A DNA stretch of 64,000 nt from contig MSED01000011.1 of NCBI GenBank assembly GCA_002099365.1, forward strand, positions 501,001-565,000. Direction: 5' to 3'. Each line of letters begins with the position of its first letter. Position 1 is the first letter of the stretch. The notes beneath the pieces are model-generated. The model searched no databases. It saw only the letters and a list, made by a program, of their open reading frames with translations, and was not told the DNA's origin. This stretch comes from Phialophora verrucosa. Its lineage: Eukaryota; Ascomycota; Eurotiomycetes; Chaetothyriales; Herpotrichiellaceae. A program made the position numbers and the translations under genes. Shown one piece after another: positions 45,645 through 59,948 of the stretch.

Positions 45645-45943
45645 TGTAATAGGGCGGTAATACTTATAGCGCTAATTAGCTGTATATACTTATATAATAT
45701 ATAGATAAGTAACTATACTATCTAATTAGTTAAATCCTTAGCGTAAGGCTATATACCTCCGCTATATATTGTAGGTAGAGTAGTTATATATATTTAATAT
45801 ATATATATACTATAGGTAATAAAATATATAATACCTTTACTTATAAAGCTGTTTATTACTATATAATGTGCCGGGGACGAAGAGGTAGTGCCTACCGCCG
45901 TACGACCCTTTACCTAGAGGCTATAAAGCTTTACTCTAGTTTA
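45645..45943 (+). repeat. LTR B of element X (3' LTR)
   Basis: It is 299 bp, starting TGTAATAGGG (the ancestral TG kept) and ending AGTTTA. Its 3' flank GTAA equals the flank of LTR C read on the minus strand. Confidence 0.9.
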
Positions 45944-48900
45944 GTAAGGCTTCCTTTTTTAGGTTAAAGATAATAAGGATAGGTATATTAGTAAGGCGCC
46001 TCTTAATCTTCTTAAAGAATCCTTATTCTTCTATTCTAAACTAGAAGCTTACTTCCTTTTTCGTTAACTTAGTTAATAGTACTGTAAGCTTAAAGAATCC
46101 TTTAATAAACCGTTAGTAGTAGTTCGCTAGTCTTAAGAATACTTATACTTCCTTAACTATCTTTAGTTAAGGCTATTCCTTAATAGCTTAGACCTTAACC
46201 GGATTTAGTTTTAACTATCCTTTTAATATAAGATAACCTAGGAATACTATTTCTTACTTATAAAACTTATATTTATTAAGTTTAAGCGGTAAATCTACTT
46301 ACTATAACTTTCTTATTATCTTTTTAATATACTCTATATACTCCTTATAAATATTAAAATAAATTAAGATATTATCTAGGTAAGTTAAGATAAAGTCTCC
46401 TAGATACTCTTTTAAGGTGTTATTAATAAGAGCCTAGAATATTATAGGAGTATTAGTTAATCTAAATAGTATAACTAAGTATTTATAGACTTCTTAACTT
46501 ATTTAGAAAGCTATCTTCTATTCTTTATCTTTAGCTATATATATTTAATAGTAAATATTCTATATATTAAGTATAGTAAGCTATCGGACTTATTCTAGTT
46601 AGTTCTATAACTCTTATATTAATAATATTAGATAGATATTCTTTTTAATAATTATATTTAGCGGTTTAAAATTAATATAAGGCCTTAGTATTTTATCTTT
46701 CTTATTTATAAAGAGTACTCTATAAGATATTCTTAGTTTATTATTCTTTTAGATAAAACTTTTAGCTTTTAAATCTTATATATATTTATATAGGAAGTTA
46801 AACTCTTTCTTAAATAGTTCCCTTAACTATCCCTTATATAAAGGTTTCTTTACTCCTTTAATAAATTTAATTAAGTAATTTTAAGGTTTATACTTAAGTA
46901 GCGCGATAAGTTCTTCCCGCTCTTAGAATAAGCCCTTAAACTCTTTATATTCCGGAAGTAGTTTATACATCTCTAGTTTAGCTAGGATACGTCTCTTCAG
47001 TCGCACCTAAATTACTCTTATAGAGGCCTTTAGAGATAATTAGTCTTTTATTTTCTTTCTATAACTATATTCTAGAAACTTAATAATTCTTTTCTTTTAA
47101 TATATTTATAGGTTATAATTATATAACTATACTATATCGAGTATTATATTATACTTTAGTAGCGTTATTATATTAAAGGATATTTTTTCGTAATATTATC
47201 TAATTATTATAAGCGTATCACGTATTTATTTTATAATTATACCGGTAATCCTTCTATCTATTATTAATAGAGTGTATAGCAGCCTTTTCTTTTCGATATA
47301 GTTATTTAGCTTTTTACTTATCTCTTTATTAATATAATTCTAGTTCGCTCTATAGTCTATTAGGGCTTTAGCTCTAATCTCTATAAGCGTAACTTCGAAG
47401 ATAATATACTTAGTACGCTATTCCGATAGAATTAAGTATAGCGCCTAAGGCCTATCCTCGAAATAGTCCGGCCTCTCTAGTTTATCTTCGAGTCGTTTTT
47501 TAGTATTCCCTAGTATACGTATCTTTAAGTATTTTATTAGTAGTTTATATTAAAGTATTTATTAAGGAATTTAAACGCTTTAAGGTAGATCGCGATATTT
47601 AGTCGCTTTAGGTTTATATAGAAGAGGTGCTTATATCTCGGTTCGCGGTAGTAGTAGCTTAAAGGGTACTAGTATTAGAAGTACTCCGCGATAAACTTAT
47701 AATATATTTAGTGGTCTATAACTTCTTTTACTACTATTAGAGTATCTATATTCCCTATTATTATATAGTAATACTTAATTTTATAATAGATATATAGGTA
47801 TCGCTTTATTATATATCCCGTATTTTAGTATTTATATTCTTTCTTAATTATTTCCTTATATTCCTTAAGGTAAATTTTCGTATATTAGTTAGAGGGATTA
47901 ATATTATAGTAGTACCTATAGTTAGCTATTTAGTTATATAGATATTTATCGTTATTATATAGAAAGCTTCTTACTATATATATTTTTCTTACCCTATTAT
48001 TAGTAATTACTCTTACTTATCTAATTTCCTTAATTATATAGCCTAGATTCTTTTATTTTTAATATATATTTTAGATCTCTCTTTCCTTATCCTTAGGGCG
48101 ACTAACTTAGATAGTTATTAATAAAATATTTTAGTAGATATATATCTCTCTATAGTCTTTATATTATTTATTAAAGTAGTAAGTTAAGGTGATTTATTTA
48201 AGGTATAGTTATATCGGCGCTTTCTCGTTAAAGGCTATATAGGTATACTATTTATCTATATATTTCGCTAAGTATAGTTCTTTTATTATCTATATATTAG
48301 TAATAATTATAATATATTTATTTAACTAATCGATAGTAATAAATTATTATTCCTTCTAGTCGTTATTAGGTTCTAGCGGTAGATCTCGAGATTAGTTATC
48401 TTACTACTCCTTCTAGACTATTATATTTAAGGTCTATATTATTATCCTCTATATTTAAGTTAATACCTCTTACGAAAGTTCGATTATTATTATTTCCTTA
48501 GCTATATAGATATATAGTTATAATTCCTCGTAATTTACCCTTTTATAAAACTTTACTATAAGGTATATAGGTGTAGATAGTTCCTTATTAAGCTTAAAAA
48601 CTATATACTAGTACCTTATTAATTCCCCTTAAAGGTATTCGGGTTTTATATAATAAAGTTTTTCTTAATATAGTATAATTAATATAATTTTCTTTCTTAT
48701 TATATAGATAGCGATAAACTTAATAAGGTCCTTTAGCTCTTTATTTATTATCTAGAAGCTATTATTATTTCTTTTTTCTTCGGTATCTTGTAAGTCTCCT
48801 TTTTAAGTAAGAGTTTCTTAAATTTCTTTAGTCTTCTTATTATATTAAGTCTTCTATTTCTTAAGTAGCTAGGGAAACTAACCTAATCCTATTTTCTCGG

Positions 48901-50551
48901 AATAATATATAAGGTAACCGTTATTATAATAAGCGGTTTAAGATAGAGCTATATATTAATTAGATATAGTTTCTTTATATACTTTTATAAGAGCTATTAT
49001 AGCTTCTCTTAGAGCGACTTCCTTTAAGCGGTTCTTCTAAGGTATATTAAGCTCCTTATAAGCTTTTTAATATAAGTACCTTAACTATACTATTATACCT
49101 TAACTATTAGTAGTTATTCGGGTCTTCTTTATAGTATCGGTCTTTTTCGCTATAGAACCGGCTATACTATTATTTATTATTATATATAGTCTTTAAGTTA
49201 TTTATCAATAATCTTTTATATAGTATTCGGGTTTTCTATAAGTATAGTATAGTCCTTTCTTTTCTTATTAAGCCCTTTACTTATTCTTCTAACCCCTTCT
49301 ATAGTATCCTCCTTAACCTTTAATATAATTATCTTTACCCCTTAAAGGTAAACTTTAATATATAAGATTAAGGTTTATTAAATCCCTATAGCGCTATCGC
49401 CCTTAAAACTAATAGCCCCTTCTAGTATACTTAATTAGATTATAGCACCTATTCTATTCTAGTCATAGTTTATATAGTTAATTATTAATCTTAATTACTT
49501 TATTTACTATTTACTTATAGTCGATAGATAGATCTATTATCTCTTAACGAACTTATTCCTTAAGTCTATTATAAAAGATTTAAGCGAATATATCTTTATC
49601 TTCCTAGTTTAACTTCTTAACGATTTAGTTAAATTCGGAATAGTAGGCTACGGTAGACCTTTATTACCTAATTATATAGATTACTCGGGCCGCTATATAT
49701 TTATTATTAATAGTCCTAAAGACTTTATAGATTTAAGTCTTAAACTTAATAAAGTACTTAAAGTAGGATAGTATATTAATATCGAGTCTAGTATTATTTA
49801 TATATCCCTTTATAGTAGGTTTAAACTATATAAATACTAGTTCTTTAAGGTATATTATAATATATATAACCTTACTAGGTCTATTCTTAAACTTAGTTAG
49901 GTTTAGTTTAAATATAAGCTTAAGTTAGATTAAGAAGGTATTAAGCTAGCTACGACGTCTGTCGAATAGGTTAACCTTAAGTATATCCTTCTTATCGTTT
50001 ACCCTAGTCCTAGCGGATAAACTAGTAGTAGAAAGGTTTCTAAGGCTCCCTATAGTTAGTTAATTAACTTTTAGCGACTTAAGTCGGGAACTACTAGATA
50101 TTTCTTATTATTACTTATTAAGATAGATAGTTAATATATTATAAATCGCTTTATATAAGATAATATTATAGTTTAAGAGGTTTCTTTTACTAGTAGAGTA
50201 GTAATATAATATTAGCTTAAGGTAAAGGTACGCGGTTACTTATAACGGTATAAGGTAAAGTAATACTCCTATATCTTAAAGGTAGAGGTCGGAGTATAAC
50301 TATTATTAACTATAGACCGTTCCCTAGAGGGTCGGTCCGTCTGTTATATAGTAGTCCGGCTACTTATTATTTTATCGATATATTAGTATCTTAGTATACT
50401 AGCTATATTACTATACTAATATACCGCTATACTAGTAACTACCCCTTTCGGAAGTTATATAACTTTCTTTAGCCTTACTAACGAGGCTAGTCCCTTAGTT
50501 ACCTTTTCTTCTTAGTTTAGCCTACAGTTATATAAAGGTTAACTTATAATA
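45944..50551 (-). mobile_element. Gypsy retrotransposon G, 5' half (LTR, gag, protease, RT), inverted
   Basis: On the minus strand it runs from the 5' LTR (50,551-50,137) through a gag-like region to a reverse transcriptase whose catalytic box reads LTYLDNILIYF at about 46,395-46,363. Active Ty3/Gypsy enzymes have YLDD; the Asn is a G-to-A change. Further on come LPLKLNKYKFY and FLGYL, then RRLTNIPILIIFNLKKEAL, and the element is cut at the start of RNase H by LTR B of X. The missing RNase H and integrase are found on the plus strand from 59,949. All frames contain RIP-type stops. Confidence 0.85.
50137..50551 (-). repeat. 5' LTR of element G
   Basis: It is 415 bp, beginning TATTATAAGTTAACC and ending GATTTATAATA (minus strand). 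The length equals the 3' LTR at 62,444-62,858. The flank at 50,552-50,556 reads ATAAA on the minus strand and pairs with ATAAG at 62,859-62,863. Confidence 0.9.
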
Positions 50552-53500
50552 TTTATAAGTTAATAGATTATTTTATATAAAACTATTTATAGTATTATTA
50601 AAGGCGTCTTATCGAAATATAATAAGTACTTTTAAATATATTAATACTAATCTAATAGAGTAATAGTATCTCTATTATATAGAATAATAAGTTAATTAAA
50701 GAACTCTATAAAAGTCTAGAGAAGTAACTTTATAATTTCCTTTAAGGGTAGTTTAATATTTTTTTTCTTTATATTTATTAATAAATATTTTAATATCGCT
50801 TATATACACGTAATCCGAAAGGAGTTTTAATTAAAGTTTCTTTTAACGATTATATCTCTTACTAAACTCTTCTTTTCCGGAAACTAATATATAGTATTTC
50901 TTAAATTTAATTTTAGTAAATTTATAATACTTTATTAAGTTATAGACCTTTTAAGCTATTATATTATATTAATTATCTATTTCTTTATACTTAATTTTAA
51001 TATAGCTAAAGAAGTTATTAATATAATTTAAATTATCCTAATTAAATAACTTTAATAGTAACTTTAAGGGATACTTCTTTAGTTCGGGTAAGGTAGTATA
51101 CTAATAAAATAGGCTAGTTATCGACTGTATAGGTATTAAGAGCTTAGTATTTTTATCGTCGGCTAGTAGGAACTATAGAATTAGGATTTAGCTAAATAAC
51201 CGGCGGCTTCAGTTATAATTAACGCTAAGCTTTAGATATCTTAACGGTAAGATTAGTTTAGGCTTTTAGTGAGAAGCTATAAAGATAAATTTAAAAGGTA
51301 ATAGAAATAAAGCGTATAGTTAAATAAGGCTTATAGTATAATTAAAATATTAAAGAGAGAGAGAAAAGGCGAACTTAATAAAAACGCTAGTAGTTATAGA
51401 GATATTAAAGATTAATTTAGAGATTTTAGAATAATTTAAAAGATTAAATTAATAATAAAGAAAGATTATTTAATAATTAAAATTTATATTAAGGAAGAAA
51501 GGTATAAAGTTAAAGAGGAAGATATTTATAAGTAGTTAAGAGAGAGAAAGTAAGGATAAGTATATATTATAAACTAATACCCTTTAGTATTAAGTAATAA
51601 TATAATAAAATAAAATATTATTATTTATAGATAATAAAATATTATTATTTATAGATAATAAAATATTTTTATTACTCTTTTTATCTTTTAGGCTTATTAA
51701 GACCCTTAAACTAAATAATATATATTTACTATATAATAGTTTAAGAATAGAGATTTAAGAGATTAAGTAATTATATAGATATTAGTTTATTAACCTTTCT
51801 TAATTATAATTATATATATTTAAAATACTTATTATTTAATATTATTAAATACTTTATTTCTTTTATTAATAATTAATACTTAATTTATTATTAAGAGTAT
51901 TTAATATTATATCTCTTCTTAACTATATTAATATTTAACTAATTATAATACTTTTAGAAATTTTATATAATATATAAATATATATAGCTAATTAAAGATA
52001 ATACTAAAGGTCTTAGCGCTAACTTTAATTTTTCTTTACTTTAGATACGCTATACTATTCTTAGCTTAACTTTTTTAGCTTTATTTATCTATTTTAATAT
52101 TTACTATATCTAAGGTAGTAATACTTCGCTTTAGTATCGCTTCTCTCTTCTTTAAGATCTTAAGTTAATAAAATAATAAGATCCGTAAACTAAAGTAACT
52201 TAATTTTAAGAAAATCTCTATTATAACTATACTTTAAACGCTAGATTATTATAACTTAACTAAAAGAAAACTATAAGTAAACTAAAGAAATTTAACTTTA
52301 AACTTTCCTATATTAGCGATAGCGATACCGTATCTCCCTTACTACTTTATAATAATAGAGTATAGTATAAAGTAGAGTATCTACTTTATTCCTCTATAGA
52401 CTCTTTAAATATATCTAAGCTAATATACTATTCCCGAATTTTATTATTAACCGAAGATATCTCTACTATAAATACTAGTTCTTTATTCGTCGGCGGTAGT
52501 ATTTTCGCTTTTTATTTAAGCCGCCGGCTTCGGTATAAATATAAAGATATCTTTTACGAAGAAGATATATTATTATCGTCTAAAGACTCTTTAATATTTA
52601 TAAGATAAGAAAGATTAAAAGTTAAAACTTTATAAGCTTCTTCTTTTTAAGAATTATCTTTAGGCGTAAATTTAATATTTATAAGGAAATTATTAGAGTA
52701 TTAATAAAATTACTTAAGATAATTAGCTATATAAGTTCTCTATAATTAAGAATTATTAAGTTCTACTAGAATATATATTCTCTTCTCTTAATTCGTCTTT
52801 ATAATTTTAAATAGTCTAAATTAGCGGAACGTTAACTTCTTCTTTACGGATATATTTATTAATCCGGCTATATTATAGCTTAATATTAATATACTCTTCT
52901 CGAGTAGTTATAAGTATAGGTTATAGCTTTTATTAAAGTATTTTTTTCTTAGTCTTTATATCCGGTTTAAATATACTGCCGCCTCTTTTAAATCTTAGTT
53001 ACGTCTTTTAAGGGCTTATATATATATAGTAATTAAATTAATAATATTAATAATCTTATCTTAATTTATAATATTTTATATTATAATCTTAAGTTTAATA
53101 GAAAGAATTAGTTATTTAAAGAACTTAACTTTATATAGTATTATACCGGTTCTAGCTTTAATTATTATTTAATCGGCCTAAAGAATAACGTAAAGATAAT
53201 TTATTTAAGTACCGCCGTCGTTAGTATAAGTTATCTTTAAGAGAGCGTTTATAACGCCTTTATACCTAACTTCTATTTAGCTGTTCGCTTACGGATAATA
53301 TATAGAGGTAACTATATATTTAATTCTATATCTATTTATAAGTATTTTTACCTAACCCTTATTCTCTAGTTTACTATTATATACTAATCGTTTAAATAGT
53401 TTATAGTAATAAATAATCTCCTTCTAGAGGAACTTTACTATAATAGTACTATTAGTAGCTATAATACTTTACGCTTTTACTTAGCCGCTTATATTACTTT

Positions 53501-56500
53501 AAGCTTTAACGAGATATCTCTTTTCTTAAGATATTAGTATTAGAGTGTAATTAATATTAATTTATTCTTAGCGCTTATCGACTAAAGTTAAGAATATTAT
53601 ATTATATAGTCTTTAGCTTATACGGAATTAATATTCCGGATAGATCTTTATAAATATTTCTATATTTTAGTATTAACTCTTTTAGTAATAACGATTAAAT
53701 ACCCTTTAATATATTACTTCTTAACTAAAATATTTAGTATCGTTATATATTACTTTAAGTATTCTTTACTTCTCTATATTATTATTAATTACTCTTCTAC
53801 TTAACTTATTCTCTATTAGCTTTTAAAATAAATACTCTTCTCTTATAAAGTAGTTAGTTAAGTCTTTTTAGAATTTCTAAAACTTATTATTACTTATCTT
53901 CGAAGGACGCTATTAATCTTATAAATATTTAGCGAGCCTTTTTAATTTCTTTAAGTACTTTCCCTTAAATAACTAAATTATATATAGTTTACTAAAGCTT
54001 ATAGATTAATTTTAGATATAAGTAACTATAAGCCTTACTAAAGTAAAGTCTTAATAAATAGTATTTTATTTAATTAATTAAAGGCTTCTCTATATAAAGA
54101 GTATTTAAGCTTTAATCTAATCTTTAATATCCTCTTCCTATTTAACTTCTTTAATATCTTCTTAGGTCGGAGGGCGTTAAGATAAGGTATTAGTAACTAT
54201 ATTCTACTTACTTAGAATATATTATACTTTAAAATTAAATCTACGGATCTATATTAGCTATTAATTAATAATAGCCTTAAGTAAATTAGTTAACTACTAA
54301 TTAAGTTAAGCTATAAGAGTTATTATATCGGTCTTTATAATAAAGTAAATAATATATAGCTAATATTTAAACTTCTTAAGGGCTTTTAGTAATCTATAGG
54401 CTTCTTACTTAAGTACGTTATACTCTCTTTTAGTCTTAAATTAAATACCGCTCTTATATCTTATAGCCTATTATTTATTTATTATCGGGTCTACTTATAT
54501 AATTATAGCGCTTTAGCCTCTTTCGCTAATATTAATAATAAGTATAATTAGACCGGCGCTTTCTTAATAGTCTAGACTAATTAATACGGGAGTAGAGGAT
54601 AACGCCTTTTTTAGTCCTTCTATACTCTTAATATATATCTTTATTTAGATTTAAATAATATTCTTTTAAAGTAGGTTATATAAAGGCTTTACTATTATCG
54701 CGAAATATAAAATCTATACGCGATAATATATATAGATCTTAAGGAATTTATAAAGTTTTAGCTAGTTTATTAAAGTTAGCTATATTAGGATTTTATAAAT
54801 TTTAAACTATTATAAATATTATTTATCCCGATTATAAATATACTCGACTATCTTAATCCCTTATATATAGAGCTATAGCTTTTATCCGGCTATAGTAGTA
54901 TTAGTAAGCTTAAGATTAAGTAATACTACGTTTAGATTTATTAGATGTTTTAGTATATATAAATATACTCGGGGAATTACCTTTAGTTACTAGTAGTTAC
55001 TCTTTAGTCCTTTTATACTAATATTATTTAGGAATAGCCGAGTAGCTTTTAATATCTATTTTTTTAGAATTTAGTTTATAATCCGTATAAATTACGCTAT
55101 AGAATTTATTATATTCTATAAAAGTATTATATAATAAATAAGTTTAATTAAAGTATAAATCTCTATTAGATCTTAACTCTCTCTTATAAGTTTAATTTAG
55201 TTATAGCTTAAGAGCTAATTTAATAAGGAAGTTATCTATATTCCGCCGAATTCTTCTGTAAAGTTATTAGTTAAAGAAGGTAGATTTATATCTTAAATTA
55301 TTATTTAGTTAATATTTTATATTATAATTACTAATTAATATTCTTTAGGCTTCTTTTTCTTAACTAAAAAGAATAGGTTTTAGTACGATCTATATCTTAG
55401 TTTAAAAAGATTTAAGTTAATCTTCTTCTTTATTAGTATAATTACTATTAACTTAAGTACTTTTAGGATAGGGAAGCTCTTTATTTACTATAAGGTATAC
55501 GGAATAATTCTTATTACTTATAAAGATACTACTTTATAATAAATCCGCCTAATTTCTTTAAGGTCTTAAGCTAAAGCTTCTTTATAATTATATAAAATCT
55601 CTATAAGGATCTTCTTCTTATTAAGCGTTAAATTAAATCTAATAACTAATTTCTCTAGATATTCGGGCGTTAAGCGTTACCTTTAAGGAAATCTAGTAAG
55701 GTATAGACTTATCTAATCCGAGAATATATATAGCCGGCTGTTATAAGTAGCTATTATCTACTCCCGTACCCTTATATACTAGTCTAAGAGTCTACTAGAT
55801 ATTAAACTGTTCTAGAAATTTAAATTAATAGGTTTTATTTTATTAGTTTTCCGCTTATATAAGATATTTATATAAGCTTCTAAAAGCTTCTTAAATTAAT
55901 ATTATTTATAATATTATTTATTCTTTAAGTCTTATATTATAGCTTTTTTATTAAATAATCTTAAGGACTTTATTAGTTACTAGTTATCTTTAACGTTAAA
56001 AAATTAAGCCTAAAAATATATTTTATTAAACTTATCGTCGCTTAAATTATAAGTATTTAAGATAAAGATTGAAGTATTATTTTTATCTATCTTAAAGTTA
56101 ATTACTTACGCTCTCCTTTAATTTCGTTAAGCTTTAACTAAAGCGAGTATAGGCCTTTTTATCTCTTTATACTCGCCTAGCCTTTTAAAGTAAATATATA
56201 TATAAGCTTAATTATTAATCTTATTATTATATTATTATTAAAATTTAGAGCTAACTATATAAGAAGCTAAAGCCGCTTCCTGTTAAAGCTATCTATTAGA
56301 CTTATAATATATATATTATTATCCTTCTCCTAGACTAAGCCTCGGGTAGCCTTCTAAAATAGCTTACTTAAAATAAAGCGATATATTAGATTTATAATAT
56401 TTATTATATAGATATTAATTAAGACTTTAATATTAGTAATATTAACTATTATATCTTTAATTATATCTATAAAATCTTCTCGGTCTTTATTAAATCCTAT

Positions 56501-59500
56501 AGTATTATAGATAAACTTTATCTTTTATATAAGTTAAGATAATCTTTAGTCTTTAACTAAACTTAAGGATATTAAATTAATCTCCGCTCTAGTATTTAGT
56601 AATAAATTTTTATACTACTTCTATATCTTTACCGATAAATAAAGGTAACTACTATAATATAATTATAGACGCGTTAGATAATCTTTATTAAAGCTTATCT
56701 ATACTATATTAACTCTTATAATAGATCCTTTCTAAGTCTATATTATTTTAACTTATAAAAGATATATTTAATAAATTAGCTCTTACTTACCTTTATTATA
56801 ATACTAATACTTATAAGAAAACTACTTATCGCGCACTTCTTTTATTAATAGTAGGTTCTATAATTAAATAGTTACCTCTTAATCTAGTAACTAGTTAATA
56901 ATTCTCTCGATACTATTTAAATCTTATAAGAATATCTTCCGAAGAGGCCTAGAACTAGACGGTCTATACTATATTTCCTTTATAATATATAAGCGTTATA
57001 AAACTCGCCTTAAGTATATATATTTATTGTTATCGCCTATCTTAATATCTTCCGATCGCGGGTTATATATTTAGTTATTCTATATATTATATAGAGTTAT
57101 TAGCGGCCTTTAATTAGTTAACTATTTTAGCGCGGAAATATCGTCTATAGTGCTATTAAAGATAATTTCTCTATTTAGTTTTATTTATTATATTATATAA
57201 TATCACTAACTATTTATAATAAACTTATATATATTAGTCCGAGAGTGCTTTATTTATATATATCCTTCTTACTACAGTACCGGTCGCTTTCTAAGAGCGT
57301 TAATATAAATATTAGTCTCTAGCTAGTTAATATAAATTTCTTTTAGCTTAGCTAGCTTTAATATATATAAATCGTCTTTTAAATCTTCTAGTATACTATA
57401 ATTTAGCTTTAATCTAACTGCTTAAATAAGATTTATCTTTATTAAGGGAGGCTTTAGATCCTCTTCTTTTATACTATACGGCTATCTAAAAGAGACACTA
57501 GTATACTTATCGATCTTATATATAATCTATTCTAGATATTTAGGCTTCGTCTCTTTCTACGGAATTAGTAGTACTAATAAGGGCTAGTCTTAACCGCGGA
57601 ACCTCTTTAGTATAAATCTTATAATCTAAATTAAGATATAATATATCGACGGCCTTTTAATATATCTATTATAGATCTTTATATAATATATAGCCTTATT
57701 AGTTATAAAGGAAATAGCTCTCTTTAATAGTACTTATATTCGATTTACGCTAATTAAATTACCCTTTAATATAGTACTATAAATTACTACTAAACCTTAC
57801 CGACTATTCTTAGAAAGAAGGTTCTCGAGAAGGCTAAATCGCTTTTAGAGAAACTCCTCTTAAAGCTTTAATTAATCTATTTATAAAGTCGAGAGTAATT
57901 ATATTATACGTTTAGATTAGTAAAGTAAACGCTTTTATTAGTCGAGTTAGTTTATTTACCGAAAATATAATAGTTTCTAAGGTCATAAGCTTTATTAACT
58001 ATATCTATATATTTTCTTTAGTCTTTACGGCTATACTATTTAGTCGATCTTTTCGATATTTATCTTCTTAAGCTTTCTTCTTCTAGAATATAGAAGGTTA
58101 AGTCTCTTTCTTATATATTAAGTCCTAATATTTTTTATTTAATATATTTTATATAAATTTACTAGTCTTATTATTAACTTTTTATAAGTCTCTTATCTAT
58201 TTTTAGTACTTTTAGAAATTTAAGTTCTTTAGCTTTCTATTTAGTAAGTTTTACTTCTTTTAAATCTTATCTATATATATCTTTAGTAGTCTAGAGAGGA
58301 AAAGATAATAGTAAATATAGTTAGTCTCTACTTTATTATTAATTAAATACTTTATAGCCTTATAGAACTAATAGAAGTATAAATTAAGGTTCTAGAACTT
58401 ATTATAATAACGTCTTAAAAGTATATAAAGATAATATATATTTATTATTTACTATATCTTATCTTAATCTTTATATTTATTTAGAACTCTCTCTTTAAAC
58501 TTTATTTAATTTATCTTATTATACTTTATAAGCTCTTTATATCTCTCTTTTTTTATCTTTAATATAAAATATATAAATCTCTAAATATACTCTTTATTAT
58601 TTATTATTTAATTATATCTATATAGCTCTTTAAACTCTTTAAAGAAAGTAATTATATTTCTTCTATTAAAGTATAGTAGGTTATCGCTTTTATTCGAGCT
58701 CTAAGATATCTCTCTTATAGATATTACTATAAAAGGAGGATATATCGACGGTATTAAGATTTCTAGCGTTAATAATCCCTATATAATATCGTTCGCTATA
58801 GTAAATAATATTATCTTTTCTTTTCTATTTAAGGCCTTAGATAAAGCTATCTTTAGCTCTTCTATTAATTTAATAAAATATAATAAATATAAGTCTTATC
58901 TTCTTAAATAAAGTAATCTAAACTCTAAATATTTATATATTTTATTATTTTATATATATAAAAGATTACTTCTTTTAATAATTAATAATTATTACTTTCT
59001 TAAGTGTTTATAAATAATCTTAAGGTTTTAAAGAATCCTCTCTTTTAGTTTAATTTTAGTAATTTCCGTTATTATCTATAGTTATTTCTTTATATTTAAC
59101 TATTAAGTTTCTCTTTATTAAATATAATTAATACTTTAATATTAACTCCTTATTAAGTAAATCTTTAGTCTTAAGTAGCCTACTCTCCTTAAGAGCTTAA
59201 GGGGTATTAAGGTTAACTATATTCCCCTCTTTAAGTATTAATCGTTAGTCTTAAGTCTTCTAAACAGTTATTTAGTTATTAGTTTCCGCCCTATATAGTA
59301 ATAGTTAATATATATAGCTAGGACCCTAAAAGAACACTTTAAGTAGCGGTCTTCTTAAATAGCTAGTATAGTTTATAACCTACGCCCGTACAGTAGGATA
59401 GACTTACTTAGCTAGTAATTTAGATAATTCCTCTATATAACGGTTTTATATATATAGTTAGCTTCTTTAGTTTTAGTTAATTAGTCGGTAGGTAGGTAAG

Positions 59501-59948
59501 TAGTTAGTCTAGTCGGTCCTTATCGTTTATAGCGTTATATCGTTGTTTCGTCGTTTAGTCGTCTATCCGATCGTCCTACCGCGCGTAGACTTACCCGCGT
59601 TATTATAGTTTAAATATTCTTAGGCGAATATTCTTATTAAAGGCACTAATAAACTAAGGTAAGGCTTTATAGCCTTTAGGTAGAGGGTTATACGGCGGTA
59701 GGCACTACCTCTTTATCCCTAGTATACTATATAATAATAAATAGCTTTATAAATAAAGGTATTATATATTTTATTACTTATAGTATATATATATATTAAA
59801 TATATATAACTACTCTACCTATAATATATAGCGGAGGTATATAGCCTTACGCTAAGGATTTAACTAATTAGATAGTACGGTTACTTATCTATACATTATA
59901 TAAACACGTGTAGCTAATTAGCGCTACGAGTATTACCGCCTTATTATA
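50552..59948 (-). mobile_element. Retrotransposon X, copy 2, left arm (RIP-mutated)
   Basis: This is the reverse complement of about 34,261-43,626 of copy 1, collinear over more than 9 kb and differing mainly by C/T and G/A changes. The reverse transcriptase box (about 55,023-55,037, minus) reads FLNN: both catalytic Asp are lost. It begins at LTR C (59,948) and stops at 50,552, where the 5' LTR of G abuts, at a site equal to ACTTACGAG in copy 1 (about 43,627-43,631). The remaining 3' arm of X lies at 62,864 onward in the opposite orientation. Confidence 0.85.
59650..59948 (-). repeat. LTR C of element X
   Basis: It is 299 bp on the minus strand, beginning TATAATAAGG at 59,948 and ending AGTTTA at 59,650. 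It is followed internally by the same sequence as LTR A, so it is a 5' LTR. Its outer flank TTAC (59,949-59,952) is the reverse complement of the GTAA after LTR B. Confidence 0.9.

Larger units (their letters stand above)
34261..45943 (+). mobile_element. Ty3/Gypsy retrotransposon X, copy 1 (RIP-mutated, 11.7 kb)
   Basis: LTR A (34,261-34,559) and LTR B (45,645-45,943) are both 299 bp and share sequence from TATAATAAGGCGG (TGTAATAGGGCGG in B) to AGTTTA. A polypurine tract lies directly before LTR B. Pol domains run protease, reverse transcriptase, RNase H, integrase on the plus strand, which is Ty3/Gypsy order; all frames are full of stops from C-to-T and G-to-A changes. About 4.2 kb between integrase (ending near 41.4 kb) and LTR B carries no domain I can name. 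The flanks of A (AATAG) and B (GTAAG) do not match, so A and B probably came from different insertions joined by inversion. Confidence 0.85.

Noticed and set aside
34261..45943. A simple full-length X insertion bounded by LTRs A and B
   Set aside because: The flanks of A and B do not match, whereas B matches C, so the pair seems to be recombinant.
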